Positions 18,195 through 27,300 of a DNA stretch of 64,000 bases are shown in pieces. Within the stretch, counting starts at the first letter, position 1. Every line of letters begins with the position of its first letter. The translations under genes were made by a program, and so were the position numbers. Location: assembly GCF_000719955.1 (NCBI RefSeq), contig NZ_JOII01000001.1, forward strand, positions 1 to 64,000, in the 5' to 3' direction. The notes beneath the pieces are model-generated. The model did not search any database. It worked only from the letters and a program-made list of their open reading frames with translations, and had not been told where the DNA came from. The stretch is from Streptomyces albidoflavus (GTDB taxonomy: Bacteria; Actinomycetota; Actinomycetes; Streptomycetales; Streptomycetaceae).

Positions 18195-18211
18195 GGCCTG
18201 CTCCTGGCTGA

Positions 18212-18228
18212 GGTTAACGATCGTTACC
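18212..18228. promoter_or_regulatory. Palindromic operator candidate upstream of enoyl-CoA hydratase
   Basis: GGTTAACGATCGTTACC holds a perfect 12-bp palindrome TAACGATCGTTA (18215-18226) with imperfect flanks. It lies about 20 nt upstream of the hydratase ATG. AAC-N4-GTT symmetry is typical of TetR-family regulators of acyl-CoA metabolism; the cognate regulator is unknown. Confidence 0.55.
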
Positions 18229-18261
18229 CCGATCCTAGCCAGCACCCCACACACCCCATAG

Positions 18262-18401
18262 AGCCCGGCCGGACAGAGCCCGGCCGGCGCTTGAGTCCAT
18301 CAGGAACCGGCACCTGCGAACCGGACCGGACAACCCACCAGAGACCGGCGCCCGCGAACCGGACCGGGCAACCCACCACAGCCCGGCCGGCGCTTGAGGC
18401 C
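18262..18401. repeat. AGCCCGGCCGG repeat copies flanking a 38-bp tandem duplication
   Basis: Repeat copies start at 18262 (short), 18277 and 18380 (long, ending GCTTGAG). Between them a 38-bp unit occurs twice (18304-18341 and 18342-18379). It shares a 25-nt core (CGAACCGGACCGG then CAACCCACCA) that differs at one base. It is related to the family at 137-251. Confidence 0.65.
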
Positions 18402-18506
18402 ACCCCACGGCCACCACGGCCGGACGGGGGGTGACGAGGCCGATGGGCGTCCGCCCCGGGTCGGCGCAGGTGGAAACGACGCCCGCTCACCGCCCTCGCG
18501 GGGAGT

Positions 18507-19754
18507 TCAGTCCCGGCGCGTGAGCAGCCAGGGCTCGACCGCCCCGAGCCCCCGCACCGGCCGCTGATGCATCGGCTGCAGGGCGAACCGGTACTCCCCG
18601 GGCTCCTCCGCGGCAGCGGCCTCCGCCTCGGAGGCGGGCGCCTCCCCGGTCCGCACCAGTTCGGCGGCGAACGCGCTGTCCACCAGGATCGCGTTCTTGG
18701 GGGCGATGGAGGTGAGCCGGGAGGCGAGGTTCACGGTCGTCCCGAAGACATCGCCCATCCGGGTGGTGATGGTCCCGAAGGTCATCCCCACGCGCAGCTC
18801 GGGCATGCTCCCGTCGTTGGCCATGGTCTCGATCAGCAGCAGGGCGATCTCCGCGGCCGTCCCCGCGTCGTCCGCGGCGAAGAGCACCTCGTCCCCGAGG
18901 GTCTTGACCAGGCGCCCGCCCCGTGCGGCCACCAGGTCGGCCGCGGTGGTCTCGAACGCCTCGACCAGCTCCCCGAGCTCCTCCTCCTCCATGCGCCGGG
19001 TCAGCCGGGTGAAGCCGACGAGGTCCGCGAAGGCGACCGCGAACCGCCGGTCGACCATCTCCTCGTCGTCCGCCACCTGGATGACCCGCCCGGTGGAGGC
19101 GGCCAGCTGCCGCCGCCACACGTAGACGAGGAACTCCTCCAGCTCCGGCAGGAGCAGCTCGATCAGCGGATACGTGACCTCGGTCCGGGTCATCCCGGGC
19201 TCGGGCGGCTCGGTGAGCCCTTCCAGGAAGGAGTCGATCTGCCATTCGGCCAGCCGGGCCGTGGTCTGCCCGGTGGACCGGGCCACCTGGACGGCCATGG
19301 CCTCGCTGAGCAGCCCCGCCTCGACCAGACCGGCCAGTCGCCGCAGCGCCAGGACGTCCGCCTCGGTGAGGGCCTTGGCCTGCCCGATGTCGGCGAACCC
19401 CATGGCGCGCCAGAACCGGGACGCCAGCTCCATGGAGACCCCGGCGGCCCGGGCGGCCTGGAACGGCGTGTACCGGCGCTCCGCCCCGAGGATCAGCCCC
19501 TCGATCCGCAGGGCCAGCGGGTCCTGCTTGGGCTCGGTCTGCCCGCCGTCCTCCTGCGGCTCGCCACCGCGCTCGGACCGGTCGGGAAGATCGGGCAGAC
19601 CACGCTCGGGGGCACCGGAGGCGGGCCCGCGCCCACCGCCCGGCGCGGCGCCGTCGGGGGCAGCGCTGTCGGACGCCCCGGCCCCGCCGCCGGTGTCCCG
19701 GCCGTGGGGACCGCGCGGCGTCCCGGTACCGGAACCCGTGTCGTCGACGGTCAC
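18507..19754 (-). CDS. cya: Class III adenylate cyclase
   Basis: A 415-aa cytoplasmic enzyme making cAMP from ATP. Residues 1-75 are a disordered Gly/Pro/Asp-rich leader. A helical domain (about 80-220) has a MerR-like YTPFQAARAAGVS. The catalytic class III domain (about 235-400) holds the metal Asp in VAFADLVGFTRL and the second metal segment GRLVKTLGDEVLF, and ends with FGTTVNLASRL. Starts with GTG 19754. In Streptomyces cAMP is required for germination and aerial growth. It is followed on the same strand by the hydratase after a repeat-rich gap. Confidence 0.92.
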   Translation of the reverse strand: MTVDDTGSGTGTPRGPHGRDTGGGAGASDSAAPDGAAPGGGRGPASGAPERGLPDLPDRSERGGEPQEDGGQTEPKQDPLALRIEGLILGAERRYTPFQAARAAGVSMELASRFWRAMGFADIGQAKALTEADVLALRRLAGLVEAGLLSEAMAVQVARSTGQTTARLAEWQIDSFLEGLTEPPEPGMTRTEVTYPLIELLLPELEEFLVYVWRRQLAASTGRVIQVADDEEMVDRRFAVAFADLVGFTRLTRRMEEEELGELVEAFETTAADLVAARGGRLVKTLGDEVLFAADDAGTAAEIALLLIETMANDGSMPELRVGMTFGTITTRMGDVFGTTVNLASRLTSIAPKNAILVDSAFAAELVRTGEAPASEAEAAAAEEPGEYRFALQPMHQRPVRGLGAVEPWLLTRRD

Positions 19755-19826
19755 TGCCAGCTGCCCTTCCGATCTGCGGCGGTCGCCTGTGGACCGGGCC
19801 CAACGATACGGCAGGTGTGCCGTGGC

Positions 19827-20711
19827 TCACTCCCCGCCGGAGCCCTCCGGGGGACCGTCCGGGCGCAGGTGGACGATGTCCCCGGCACCCACCGGACGCT
19901 GCACGCCGTCCCTGGTGGCGAGGACGAGCCGGCCCTCCGCGTCGAGGGCCACCGCCTCCCCGGTGAGCGCCTCCCCGCCCGGCAGCTCGGCCCGCACGGC
20001 ACGGCCGAGGGTGACGCACCCCGCCGCGTACGCCGCCTGCACCCCGGAGGCGGCGGCGTCACCGCCCGCCTCCTGCCAGCGCCCGTACCACTCCTCCAGC
20101 GACCGCAGGACGGCCCGCAGCAGCGGGTCCCGGTCGGTGACGGCGGCCTGGGCGAGGCCGAGCGAGCCCGCGGTGGGGACGGGCAGCTCGTCGGCGCGGA
20201 GCGTGACGTTGATGCCGACGCCGATCACGATGCCGCCGCCCGCCATCTCCGCGAGGATGCCGCCCGCCTTCCGCTCCTCGTCGCCCACGGTGACCATGAG
20301 GTCGTTGGGCCACTTGAGTCCGGTGTCGACGCCCGCGATCCGGGAGACGGCCGAGGCGACGGCGACGCCGGTGAGCAGCGGCAGCCAGCCCCACTTCTCC
20401 ACGGGCGCCGTGGGACGCAGCAGGACCGAGAAGAAGATCCCGGACCGGGCCGGAGCCGACCAGCGCCGGTCGAGGCGGCCGCGCCCGGAGAGCTGCTCCT
20501 CGGCCACGAGGACCGTGCCCTCGGGCAGCTCCGGGGCCCGGGCGGCGAGGTCGGCGTTGGTGGAGCCGGTCTCCTGGACCACGTCGAGGGAGGTCCAGAG
20601 TCCGCCGGGCCGCACGAGCGCACGCCGCAGCGCGGACTCGTGGAGCGGGGGCCTGCTGAGGTCGGACCAGGGAGCGGGGCCGTTACGCCCGGGGCGGTCG
20701 GTCGGTGTCAT
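19827..20711 (-). CDS. birA: Biotin-[acetyl-CoA-carboxylase] ligase
   Basis: A 294-aa biotin protein ligase. It lacks the N-terminal DNA-binding domain of E. coli BirA, so it should act only as an enzyme. Motifs: ETGSTNAD, biotinoyl-AMP loop GRGRLDRRW, KWPNDLM, and a C-terminal SH3-like domain. It biotinylates carrier lysines such as K555 of AccA2 at 25247. It is divergent from pccB across a 323-nt promoter region, which fits coordinated acyl-CoA carboxylase assembly. Start ATG 20711. Confidence 0.93.
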   Translation of the reverse strand: MTPTDRPGRNGPAPWSDLSRPPLHESALRRALVRPGGLWTSLDVVQETGSTNADLAARAPELPEGTVLVAEEQLSGRGRLDRRWSAPARSGIFFSVLLRPTAPVEKWGWLPLLTGVAVASAVSRIAGVDTGLKWPNDLMVTVGDEERKAGGILAEMAGGGIVIGVGINVTLRADELPVPTAGSLGLAQAAVTDRDPLLRAVLRSLEEWYGRWQEAGGDAAASGVQAAYAAGCVTLGRAVRAELPGGEALTGEAVALDAEGRLVLATRDGVQRPVGAGDIVHLRPDGPPEGSGGE

Positions 20712-20871
20712 GGCTCTTAGCCTGCCCCTCGTCGGGCACTCCTGGCCAACGCCCGCACCCGGCCGGACCGGGCCGACGGGGGCTCCCGCGCCCCCGGCGT
20801 CCGCCGGCAGCCCTGCCCGGCGGGGTCCCTCGTCTCCCCCGGAATGCCCCTCTTCACTCCGTACGCAAGCG

Positions 20872-20881
20872 CACACGTGTG
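20872..20881. promoter_or_regulatory. CACACGTGTG palindrome upstream of pccB promoter
   Basis: Perfect 10-bp palindrome placed 14 nt upstream of the -35 of the pccB promoter, so it could be an operator. It may be chance. Confidence 0.35.
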
Positions 20882-20895
20882 TGGCAAACACCGCA

Positions 20896-20924
20896 CTGAC
20901 GAAGCGGAGCGGCGCCGATACGCT
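20896..20924 (+). promoter_or_regulatory. pccB promoter
   Basis: -35 CTGACG (20896-20901), 17-nt spacer, -10 TACGCT (20919-20924). This matches principal sigma (HrdB) promoters of Streptomyces. The predicted leader is about 104 nt. Confidence 0.6.
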
Positions 20925-21034
20925 ACGGAACAGTAGCTCAGCGGCCTTGCGCCGTCCCGGCCTCCGGCAGCCGCCCTCACGGCGCCGGACGCCGACCGTC
21001 CACCCCTCGTGACCAGGCAGGGAGCCGCATCCCG

Positions 21035-22642
21035 ATGTCCGCGCCGGAAAACGCCACCACACCGCCCAACCCCGAGCTGCACACCACCGCGGGCAAGCTC
21101 GCGGACCTGCAGCGCCGGATCGAGGAGGCCACGCACGCCGGTTCCGCGCGTGCGGTCGAGAAGCAGCACGCCAAGGGCAAACTGACGGCGCGTGAGCGCA
21201 TCGGTCTCCTTCTCGACGAGGGCTCCTTCGTGGAGCTGGACGAGTTCGCCCGGCACCGCTCCACCAACTTCGGCCTGGAGGCGAACCGCCCCTACGGGGA
21301 CGGCGTCGTGACGGGTTACGGCATGGTCGACGGCCGGCCCGTGGCGGTCTTCTCGCAGGACTTCACGGTCTTCGGCGGGGCGCTCGGCGAGGTCTTCGGA
21401 CAGAAGATCATCAAGGTGATGGACTTCGCGCTGAAGAACGGCTGCCCGGTCATCGGCATCAACGACTCCGGCGGCGCGCGCATCCAGGAGGGCGTGAGCG
21501 CCCTCGGCATGTACGGCGAGATCTTCCGCCGCAACACCCACGCCTCCGGCGTGATCCCGCAGATCTCCCTGGTGGTGGGCCCGGCGGCGGGCGGCGCGGT
21601 CTACTCGCCGGCGATCACCGACTTCACGGTGATGGTCGACCAGACCTCGCACATGTTCATCACGGGCCCGGACGTCATCAAGACGGTCACCGGCGAGGAC
21701 GTCGGCTTCGAGGAGCTGGGCGGCGCGCGGACCCACAACGCGACCTCGGGCGTCGCGCACCACATGGCGGGCGACGAGAAGGACGCCATCGAGTACGTCA
21801 AGTCCCTGCTGTCCTACCTGCCGTCGAACAACCTCAGCGAGGCCCCGGTCTTCGCCGAGGAGGCCGACCTGGAGATCAGCGACGAGGACCGCGAACTGGA
21901 CGTCATCGTCCCGGACAGCGCCAACCAGCCGTACGAGATGCTGCGGGTCATCGAGCACGTGGTGGACGACGGGGAGTTCCTGGAGACGCAGGCCCTGTTC
22001 GCCCCGAACATCGTCACCGGCTTCGGCCGGGTCGAGGGCCACCCGGTGGGCGTCGTCGCCAACCAGCCGATGCAGTTCGCCGGCTGTCTGGACATCGACG
22101 CGAGCGAGAAGGCCGCCCGCTTCGTGCGGACCTGCGACGCCTTCAACATCCCGGTCCTGACCTTCGTCGACGTGCCGGGCTTCCTGCCGGGCGTCGACCA
22201 GGAGCACACCGGCATCATCCGCCGCGGCGCCAAGCTGATCTACGCCTACGCCGAGGCGACGGTGCCGCTGATCACCGTGATCACCCGCAAGGCGTTCGGC
22301 GGGGCGTACGACGTGATGGGCTCCAAGCACCTGGGCGCCGACCTCAACCTGGCCTGGCCGACGGCGCAGATCGCGGTGATGGGCGCGCAGGGCGCGGTCA
22401 ACATCCTGCACCGCCGCACCCTGGCGCAGACCCCCGCCGAGGAGCTGGAGGCGGTCCGCACGCGCCTCATCCAGGAGTACGAGGAGGCGCTGCTCAACCC
22501 CTACACGGCGGCCGAGCGCGGCTACATCGACGCGGTGATCATGCCGTCCGACACCCGCAGCCACATCGTGCGCGGGCTGCGGCAGCTGCGCACCAAGCGG
22601 GAGAGCCTGCCGCCGAAGAAGCACGGCAACATCCCGCTCTGA
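21035..22642 (+). CDS. pccB: Acyl-CoA (propionyl-CoA) carboxylase beta subunit
   Basis: A 535-aa carboxyltransferase subunit. It transfers CO2 from carboxybiotin on AccA2 to propionyl-CoA (and possibly other acyl-CoAs), giving methylmalonyl-CoA for odd-chain and polyketide metabolism. It has the crotonase-like acyl-CoA and biotin folds, with oxyanion segments GARIQEGV and GAYDVMGSK; the Asp in the latter corresponds to the known specificity residue of S. coelicolor PccB. The epsilon subunit gene follows at 28 nt. Start ATG 21035. Confidence 0.95.
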   Translation: MSAPENATTPPNPELHTTAGKLADLQRRIEEATHAGSARAVEKQHAKGKLTARERIGLLLDEGSFVELDEFARHRSTNFGLEANRPYGDGVVTGYGMVDGRPVAVFSQDFTVFGGALGEVFGQKIIKVMDFALKNGCPVIGINDSGGARIQEGVSALGMYGEIFRRNTHASGVIPQISLVVGPAAGGAVYSPAITDFTVMVDQTSHMFITGPDVIKTVTGEDVGFEELGGARTHNATSGVAHHMAGDEKDAIEYVKSLLSYLPSNNLSEAPVFAEEADLEISDEDRELDVIVPDSANQPYEMLRVIEHVVDDGEFLETQALFAPNIVTGFGRVEGHPVGVVANQPMQFAGCLDIDASEKAARFVRTCDAFNIPVLTFVDVPGFLPGVDQEHTGIIRRGAKLIYAYAEATVPLITVITRKAFGGAYDVMGSKHLGADLNLAWPTAQIAVMGAQGAVNILHRRTLAQTPAEELEAVRTRLIQEYEEALLNPYTAAERGYIDAVIMPSDTRSHIVRGLRQLRTKRESLPPKKHGNIPL

Positions 22643-22670
22643 CGGATTCGGCACTGCCTGGAGGCCCGAG

Positions 22671-22877
22671 ATGATGATCAAGGTGGTACGGGGCAACCCG
22701 ACGCCGGAGGAACTGGCCGCCGCGCTCGCCGTGGTCCGGGCACGGGCCGCCTCCGCGCCCGGTTCCGACGAGGGGCCGCGCCCGCCCGAGGGCTGGTCCG
22801 ACCCGGCGCGCGTCGCCCGGACCCGGATGCCGGCGCCCGGCCCGCGCTCGTGGGCGCGGACGTTCTGGCCGTCGTAG
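22671..22877 (+). CDS. pccE: Acyl-CoA carboxylase epsilon subunit
   Basis: A 68-aa protein with the epsilon-subunit pattern: a short beta-strand IKVVRGNPTPEELAAAL, a charged linker, and a C-terminal WSDPARVARTR...SWARTFWPS segment. Epsilon subunits bind the beta core and raise activity of actinobacterial carboxylases. ATG 22671 lies 28 nt after pccB, so it is in the same operon. A strong hairpin follows at 22925. Confidence 0.9.
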   Translation: MMIKVVRGNPTPEELAAALAVVRARAASAPGSDEGPRPPEGWSDPARVARTRMPAPGPRSWARTFWPS

Positions 22878-22924
22878 GCTCCGCCGCCCCGCGTGGGCGC
22901 GGCACCGGGCTCCCCGGTGGCCCG

Positions 22925-22958
22925 GGAGGCGCTTGAGTATCCGTACTCAAGCGCCTCC
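22925..22958. terminator. 15-bp hairpin after pccE
   Basis: GGAGGCGCTTGAGTA (22925-22939) pairs perfectly with 22944-22958 across TCCG. It lies 47 nt after pccE and 26 nt before the next small gene, so it is either the pccBE terminator or an attenuator. The symmetrical TTGAGTA/TACTCAA part is less GC-rich than most terminators here. Confidence 0.65.
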
Positions 22959-22984
22959 GGCGGGCGGAGCGGAGGATCGGATTC

Positions 22985-23122
22985 ATGCTGTGGTCCGATT
23001 CCGTGGAACGTGAGGAAGAGGTGCCCCGCGCGGCCCGCGAGGCACAGGCGATGCTGCGCCGCGCGTGGGTGCTGCTGGCGGTGGCGGCGGTGGTCGTGAT
23101 GTGTGTGCTGGGGCTTCGCTGA
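22985..23122 (+). CDS. Small single-pass membrane protein (45 aa)
   Basis: ATG 22985 follows GGAGG at 10 nt spacing. The product starts MLWSDSVEREEEVPRAA, has an acidic/Arg cytoplasmic face, then one membrane helix (about 27-44, WVLLAVAAVVVMCVLGL) and stops. It lies between pccE and maf, 33 nt before maf. The conserved-looking position suggests a real micro-protein. Function unknown. Confidence 0.68.
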   Translation: MLWSDSVEREEEVPRAAREAQAMLRRAWVLLAVAAVVVMCVLGLR

Positions 23123-23155
23123 CGAGGGCCCCGGGCGGGCGGTTAGGGTCGGGGG

Positions 23156-23755
23156 ATGAGTAATCGTCGTGTGGTCCTGGCATCGGCCTCCCCCGCCCGT
23201 CTCGGTCTGCTGAGGCAGGCCGGGCTGGCGCCCGAGGTGATCGTCAGCGGGGTGGACGAGGACGCGCTGACCGCCGACTCCCCCGGCGCGCTGGCGCTGG
23301 TCCTGGCCGAGGCCAAGGCGGCCGCGGTGGCGCTCAGGCCCGAGGCGGCGGGCTCGGTCCTGATCGGCTGCGACTCGGTGCTGGACCTGGACGGGGTGGC
23401 GCTCGGCAAGCCGGCCGACGCCGAGGACGCGACGGCCCGCTGGAAGGCGATGCGGGGACGCGACGGCGTGCTGCGCACCGGCCATTGCGTGATCGACACG
23501 GCCAGCGGCCGCCGGGCCTCCGCCACCGCCTCCACCACGGTCCGTTTCGGCGAGCCCTCGGACGAGGAGATCGCCGCCTACGTGGCGAGCGGTGAACCGC
23601 TGCACGTGGCCGGGGCGTTCACCCTGGACGGCCGGTCGGCGCCGTTCATCGACGGCATCGACGGCGACCCCGGCAACGTGATCGGCCTCTCGCTGCCCCT
23701 GCTGCGCCGCCTCCTCACCGAACTCGACCTGGCGATCACCGACTTCTGGGAGTAG
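23156..23755 (+). CDS. maf: Maf-type nucleoside triphosphate pyrophosphatase
   Basis: A 199-aa Maf/HAM1-superfamily enzyme that hydrolyses non-canonical or excess NTPs, often dTTP/UTP, to NMP and pyrophosphate. The N-terminal motif [15 protein letters not shown] matches the family SxSxxR signature, and VLIGCDSVL and [13 protein letters not shown] are conserved later. Usual length for the family. It is preceded closely by the 45-aa membrane protein and followed by a short hairpin. A link to septum formation is historical and unproven here. Confidence 0.9.
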   Translation: MSNRRVVLASASPARLGLLRQAGLAPEVIVSGVDEDALTADSPGALALVLAEAKAAAVALRPEAAGSVLIGCDSVLDLDGVALGKPADAEDATARWKAMRGRDGVLRTGHCVIDTASGRRASATASTTVRFGEPSDEEIAAYVASGEPLHVAGAFTLDGRSAPFIDGIDGDPGNVIGLSLPLLRRLLTELDLAITDFWE

Positions 23756-24311
23756 CGGACCCACCCCGAACCCCCGGCCCGGCCGCCCCCGGGCCGGAAT
23801 CCACAGGCCACGCCACCACGGCCTCCACCGGACACCGTCAGTGACTCCACCCTGCCCCGGTACGCGACCGGACCGACGGGAGGGCGGAGAGTTCGGGCTG
23901 CCCGCGCTCGCCGGTTCCGGACCACCTGGTCCCTGAAGTCGGCTGGTTCCGCCGCAGGTTGCCGGGCCAGCGGCATCCGTGCCGCGAGGAAAGAGGGCGA
24001 CGGCCACCGCCGCCGGAACGAGACTGCGCACCGAACCTCCAGAGTCGTGCATCACGCTGTCGATTACGGAGAGTAGTCATCGCAAGCGTGATCGACCAGC
24101 CCTGAGACCCTCGTTCGCTCGAATGGGGGATATGCGGACAACGGCGCGTAGATGCCCCGAGAAGCGGACAGGACTTCCTCGCACACGAGTTCAGGCCGTA
24201 CGGCGGCGCGAGGGGTACGCGGAGCGGGCCGGGCGGGCCGCACGCGGGAAGAAGAGGGGGGAGGGGCGGCTCATGACGCGGGACGGCTCAACAGGCCCCA
24301 TGCGCCTCGGA
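23756..24311. other. Non-coding stretch after maf
   Basis: About 550 nt without a convincing gene. It contains a 9-bp hairpin (23774-23797) and a widely spaced inverted repeat ATCACGCT (24051-24058) / AGCGTGAT (24085-24092) flanking a less GC-rich segment, TACGGAGAGTAGTCAT. The latter could be a promoter/operator, but no gene starts nearby on either strand. Confidence 0.5.
23774..23797. terminator. Possible maf terminator
   Basis: CCGGCCCGG (23774-23782) pairs with CCGGGCCGG (23789-23797) across a 6-nt loop, 18 nt past the maf stop. Confidence 0.5.
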
Positions 24312-24818
24312 CTAGGAGGCGGCGGGCTTCGGCCCCGGCTCCCCGGGGAACGACTCCTGCTTCTGCGTCCGCTCCTCGCCCTGCTCGGAGCCCGCGCCCT
24401 GCTGCGCCTCCGGCTTCTGCGGCCGACCGCCCGGTCCGTAAGCCACCAGCGTGAAGACGATGAGCGCGAGCACCACCATCAGTACGGCGAAGGCTTCCCA
24501 GCCGACCAGGCCGACGGTGAGGGCGCCGAGGACCCCGTGGACGACGGCGACCACGACCAGCAGGATGCGGGCGAAGCGTGCCGGGGCGCGGTCGCGCACG
24601 CCGACGAGCAGCAGCACCAGACCGCAGCCGGCGAGGAAGACCGCCGAGAAGATGCCGAAGCCGAGCGCCCCGCCGGACATCATCGCCGGGTCGAGCCCGT
24701 CGAGGGACATCGACTGGTTCTCCACCACGATGCCGACCGTCATCAGCAACATGAAGACGCCGAACGCCTCCGCGAACAGCACGACTCCCGCCGCGACCGC
24801 CGCCACTCTCCGTACCAC
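24312..24818 (-). CDS. Conserved membrane protein, probably four helices
   Basis: A 168-aa protein with about four hydrophobic helices (roughly 5-27, 45-68, 78-100 and 106-128) and a hydrophilic Gln/Glu/Pro-rich cytoplasmic tail. GTG 24818 follows AGGGGGTG and starts directly at the first basic/hydrophobic turn. The frame extends 29 codons further upstream, but that part is low complexity and lacks a ribosome site. It lies between maf and accA2. Function unknown. Confidence 0.75.
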   Translation of the reverse strand: MVRRVAAVAAGVVLFAEAFGVFMLLMTVGIVVENQSMSLDGLDPAMMSGGALGFGIFSAVFLAGCGLVLLLVGVRDRAPARFARILLVVVAVVHGVLGALTVGLVGWEAFAVLMVVLALIVFTLVAYGPGGRPQKPEAQQGAGSEQGEERTQKQESFPGEPGPKPAAS

Positions 24819-24942
24819 CGCGCCACCCCCTGCTCCGTCCGGCCGGGCGGCCGGAACCTCGGCCCGCGCGCCAGCCCGGTCGGGTGCGTCGGCGGGGCGC
24901 CGCACACGGTTACCCGCAGTACGGCGACAGCGCGAACGCTAC

Positions 24943-24952
24943 TTACCGGTAA
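24943..24952. promoter_or_regulatory. TTACCGGTAA palindrome between membrane protein gene and accA2
   Basis: A perfect 10-bp palindrome, 125 nt upstream of the membrane protein start and about 295 nt upstream of accA2. It is operator-like; the regulator is unknown. Confidence 0.4.
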
Positions 24953-25214
24953 ACCCCCGGACAAGACTCCTGCGACACTCCGCCGGACCGCAAAGAAATC
25001 CCACGCCCTTCGTAGGGATTCCACAAAGAACGGGGAGCGCGGGACGCGTCCGGCCACAGAGACCTTGACCACACCGGGGACCTGCTGCCTCTTGAGGATT
25101 CCCCGCGTACCTTGGTGCGACAAGGGATGCAGCCACCTTCGTGAGCCTCGGATCACACTCCGTGTGGGCAAGCTCACCTCTGGGGACGGGTCGTGGAGCC
25201 GTGTGGGCAGTCCC

Positions 25215-25220
25215 TAAACT
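25215..25220 (+). promoter_or_regulatory. Possible accA2 -10 hexamer
   Basis: TAAACT is placed 27 nt before the GTG, upstream of the AAGGAGGG ribosome site. The matching -35 is poor, so confidence is low. Confidence 0.35.
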
Positions 25221-25246
25221 CAGCTTGTTTCAAGGAGGGAGCCATC

Positions 25247-27019
25247 GTGCGCAAGGTGCTCATCGCCAACCGAGGCGAAATCGCTGTCCGCGTTGCCAGG
25301 GCCTGCCGGGACGCGGGGATCGAGAGCGTAGCCGTCTACGCCGACCCGGACCGGGACGCGCTGCACGTCCGCGCGGCCGACGAGGCGTTCGCCCTGGGCG
25401 GTGACACGCCCGCGGCCAGCTATCTGGACATCGCCAAGGTGCTCCAGGCCGCCGCGGACTCCGGTGCGGACGCGATCCACCCCGGCTACGGGTTCCTCTC
25501 CGAGAACGCGGAGTTCGCGCAGGCGGTCCTCGACGCGGGGCTGACCTGGATCGGTCCCCCGCCGCAGGCCATCCGCGACCTCGGCGACAAGGTGGCGGCC
25601 CGTCACATCGCGCAGCGCGCCGGTGCTCCGCTGGTCGCCGGCACCCCGGACCCGGTCTCCGGTTCCGACGAGGTGGTGGCCTTCGCCGAGGAGCACGGCC
25701 TGCCCATCGCCATCAAGGCGGCGTTCGGCGGCGGCGGCCGCGGACTGAAGGTGGCCCGCACCCTCGAAGAGGTGCCGGAGCTGTACGACTCGGCCGTGCG
25801 TGAGGCCGTCGCGGCCTTCGGCCGGGGCGAGTGCTTCGTCGAGCGCTACCTGGACAAGCCGCGCCACGTCGAGACGCAGTGCCTGGCCGACCAGCACGGC
25901 AACGTCGTCGTCGTCTCCACCCGTGACTGCTCGCTCCAGCGCCGCCACCAGAAGCTGGTCGAGGAGGCGCCCGCGCCCTTCCTGAGCGAGGCTCAGGTCG
26001 AGCAGCTGTACTCGGCGTCCAAGGCCATCCTCAAGGAAGCCGGTTACGTCGGCGCGGGCACCGTCGAGTTCCTCGTCGGCAACGACGGCACGATCTCCTT
26101 CCTGGAGGTCAACACCCGCCTCCAGGTGGAGCACCCGGTCACCGAGGAGGTCGCGGGGATCGACCTGGTCCGCGAGATGTTCCGGATCGCCGACGGCGAG
26201 GAGCTGGGCTACGGGGACCCCGTGCTGCGCGGCCACTCCTTCGAGTTCCGCATCAACGGCGAGGACCCGGGCCGGGGCTTCCTGCCCGCGCCCGGCACCG
26301 TCACCGTCTTCGACGCCCCGACGGGCCCCGGTGTCCGCCTGGACGCCGGTGTGGAGTCGGGCAGCGTGATCGGCCCGGCCTGGGACTCCCTGCTGGCCAA
26401 GCTCATCGTCACCGGCGCCACTCGCCAGCAGGCGCTCCAGCGCGCCGCCCGCGCGCTGGCGGAGTTCAACGTCGAGGGCATGGCGACGGCGATCCCGTTC
26501 CACCGCGCGGTCGTCGCCGACCCGGCCTTCGCACCCGAACTCACCGGCTCCAGCGACCCGTTCACCGTCCACACCCGGTGGATCGAGACCGAGTTCGTCA
26601 ACGAGATCAAGCCGTTCGACGCTCCCGCCGACGGTGACGCCGAGGACGAGTCCGGTCGCGAGACGGTCGTGGTGGAGGTCGGCGGCAAGCGCCTGGAGGT
26701 CTCCCTCCCGTCCTCGCTGGGCATGTCCCTGGCCCGTACCGGCCTGGCCGCCGGGGCCAAGCCGAAGCGCCGCGCCGCCAAGAAGTCCGGCCCGGCCGCC
26801 TCCGGCGACAGCCTCGCCTCGCCCATGCAGGGCACCATCGTCAAGATCGCGGTGGAGGAGGGCCAGGAGGTCAAGGAGGGCGACCTCGTCGTCGTGCTGG
26901 AGGCCATGAAGATGGAGCAGCCGCTGAACGCCCACCGTTCCGGCACCGTCAAGGGCCTGGCCGCTGAGGTCGGCGCCTCGATCACCTCGGGCGCCGTCAT
27001 CTGCGAGATCAAGGACTGA
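25247..27019 (+). CDS. accA2: Acyl-CoA carboxylase alpha subunit (biotin carboxylase + BCCP)
   Basis: A 590-aa fused subunit. The biotin carboxylase domain (1-445) has the opening [17 protein letters not shown]-grasp loop [12 protein letters not shown] and [13 protein letters not shown] basic linker (RRAAKKS) leads to a C-terminal biotinyl domain with biotinylated K555 in EAMKMEQ. In Streptomyces this subunit serves both acetyl- and propionyl-CoA carboxylases with different beta subunits. GTG 25247 follows AAGGAGGG and gives the 590-residue length known for S. coelicolor AccA1/A2. It is separated from pccBE by about 2.4 kb. Confidence 0.95.
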   Translation: MRKVLIANRGEIAVRVARACRDAGIESVAVYADPDRDALHVRAADEAFALGGDTPAASYLDIAKVLQAAADSGADAIHPGYGFLSENAEFAQAVLDAGLTWIGPPPQAIRDLGDKVAARHIAQRAGAPLVAGTPDPVSGSDEVVAFAEEHGLPIAIKAAFGGGGRGLKVARTLEEVPELYDSAVREAVAAFGRGECFVERYLDKPRHVETQCLADQHGNVVVVSTRDCSLQRRHQKLVEEAPAPFLSEAQVEQLYSASKAILKEAGYVGAGTVEFLVGNDGTISFLEVNTRLQVEHPVTEEVAGIDLVREMFRIADGEELGYGDPVLRGHSFEFRINGEDPGRGFLPAPGTVTVFDAPTGPGVRLDAGVESGSVIGPAWDSLLAKLIVTGATRQQALQRAARALAEFNVEGMATAIPFHRAVVADPAFAPELTGSSDPFTVHTRWIETEFVNEIKPFDAPADGDAEDESGRETVVVEVGGKRLEVSLPSSLGMSLARTGLAAGAKPKRRAAKKSGPAASGDSLASPMQGTIVKIAVEEGQEVKEGDLVVVLEAMKMEQPLNAHRSGTVKGLAAEVGASITSGAVICEIKD

Positions 27020-27042
27020 CCGGCTGACCAGGCCGTACGGCG

Positions 27043-27079
27043 ACAGGCCCTTCACGCGAGCACCGCGTGAAGGGCCTGT
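27043..27079 (+). terminator. accA2 terminator
   Basis: Perfect 16-bp stem, ACAGGCCCTTCACGCG (27043-27058) with 27064-27079, loop AGCAC, followed by TCCCTTCTCC. It lies 23 nt beyond the stop. Confidence 0.85.
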
Positions 27080-27300
27080 TCCCTTCTCCGGTTCGCGCAG
27101 ACCCCGCCCCTCCACCCGGGCCCTCGTCCGGCCGCGACGGGTGGGCCGCCGATGTCCGCGCCATGGAGAAAGCGTGAACTCCCTTTCACAGGGCAGATGT
27201 TGCACGTTCCGCGCACGGGGCGCGCCGTTCTCGCCGGAGTACCGGTGACGGTGCCGGCCCGCCGCGCCGCGTACCTCCCTGACGTAAGGACGGACCAGCC

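Larger units (their letters stand above)
18195..18506. other. Intergenic repeat-rich region between hydratase and adenylate cyclase
   Basis: Holds the palindrome at 18215-18226, three copies of the AGCCCGGCCGG repeat and a two-copy 38-bp tandem repeat. No protein-coding signal is seen. Confidence 0.6.
20712..21034. other. Divergent birA-pccB intergenic region
   Basis: Contains a 10-bp palindrome CACACGTGTG (20872-20881) and a good promoter for pccB (20896-20924), leaving a leader of about 100 nt. No coding signal. Confidence 0.6.
24819..25246. other. Divergent region upstream of accA2
   Basis: No gene seen in about 430 nt. It holds palindrome TTACCGGTAA (24943-24952) and a possible accA2 -10 (25215-25220). 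The region is richer in A/T than its surroundings, as expected for promoter DNA. Confidence 0.55.
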
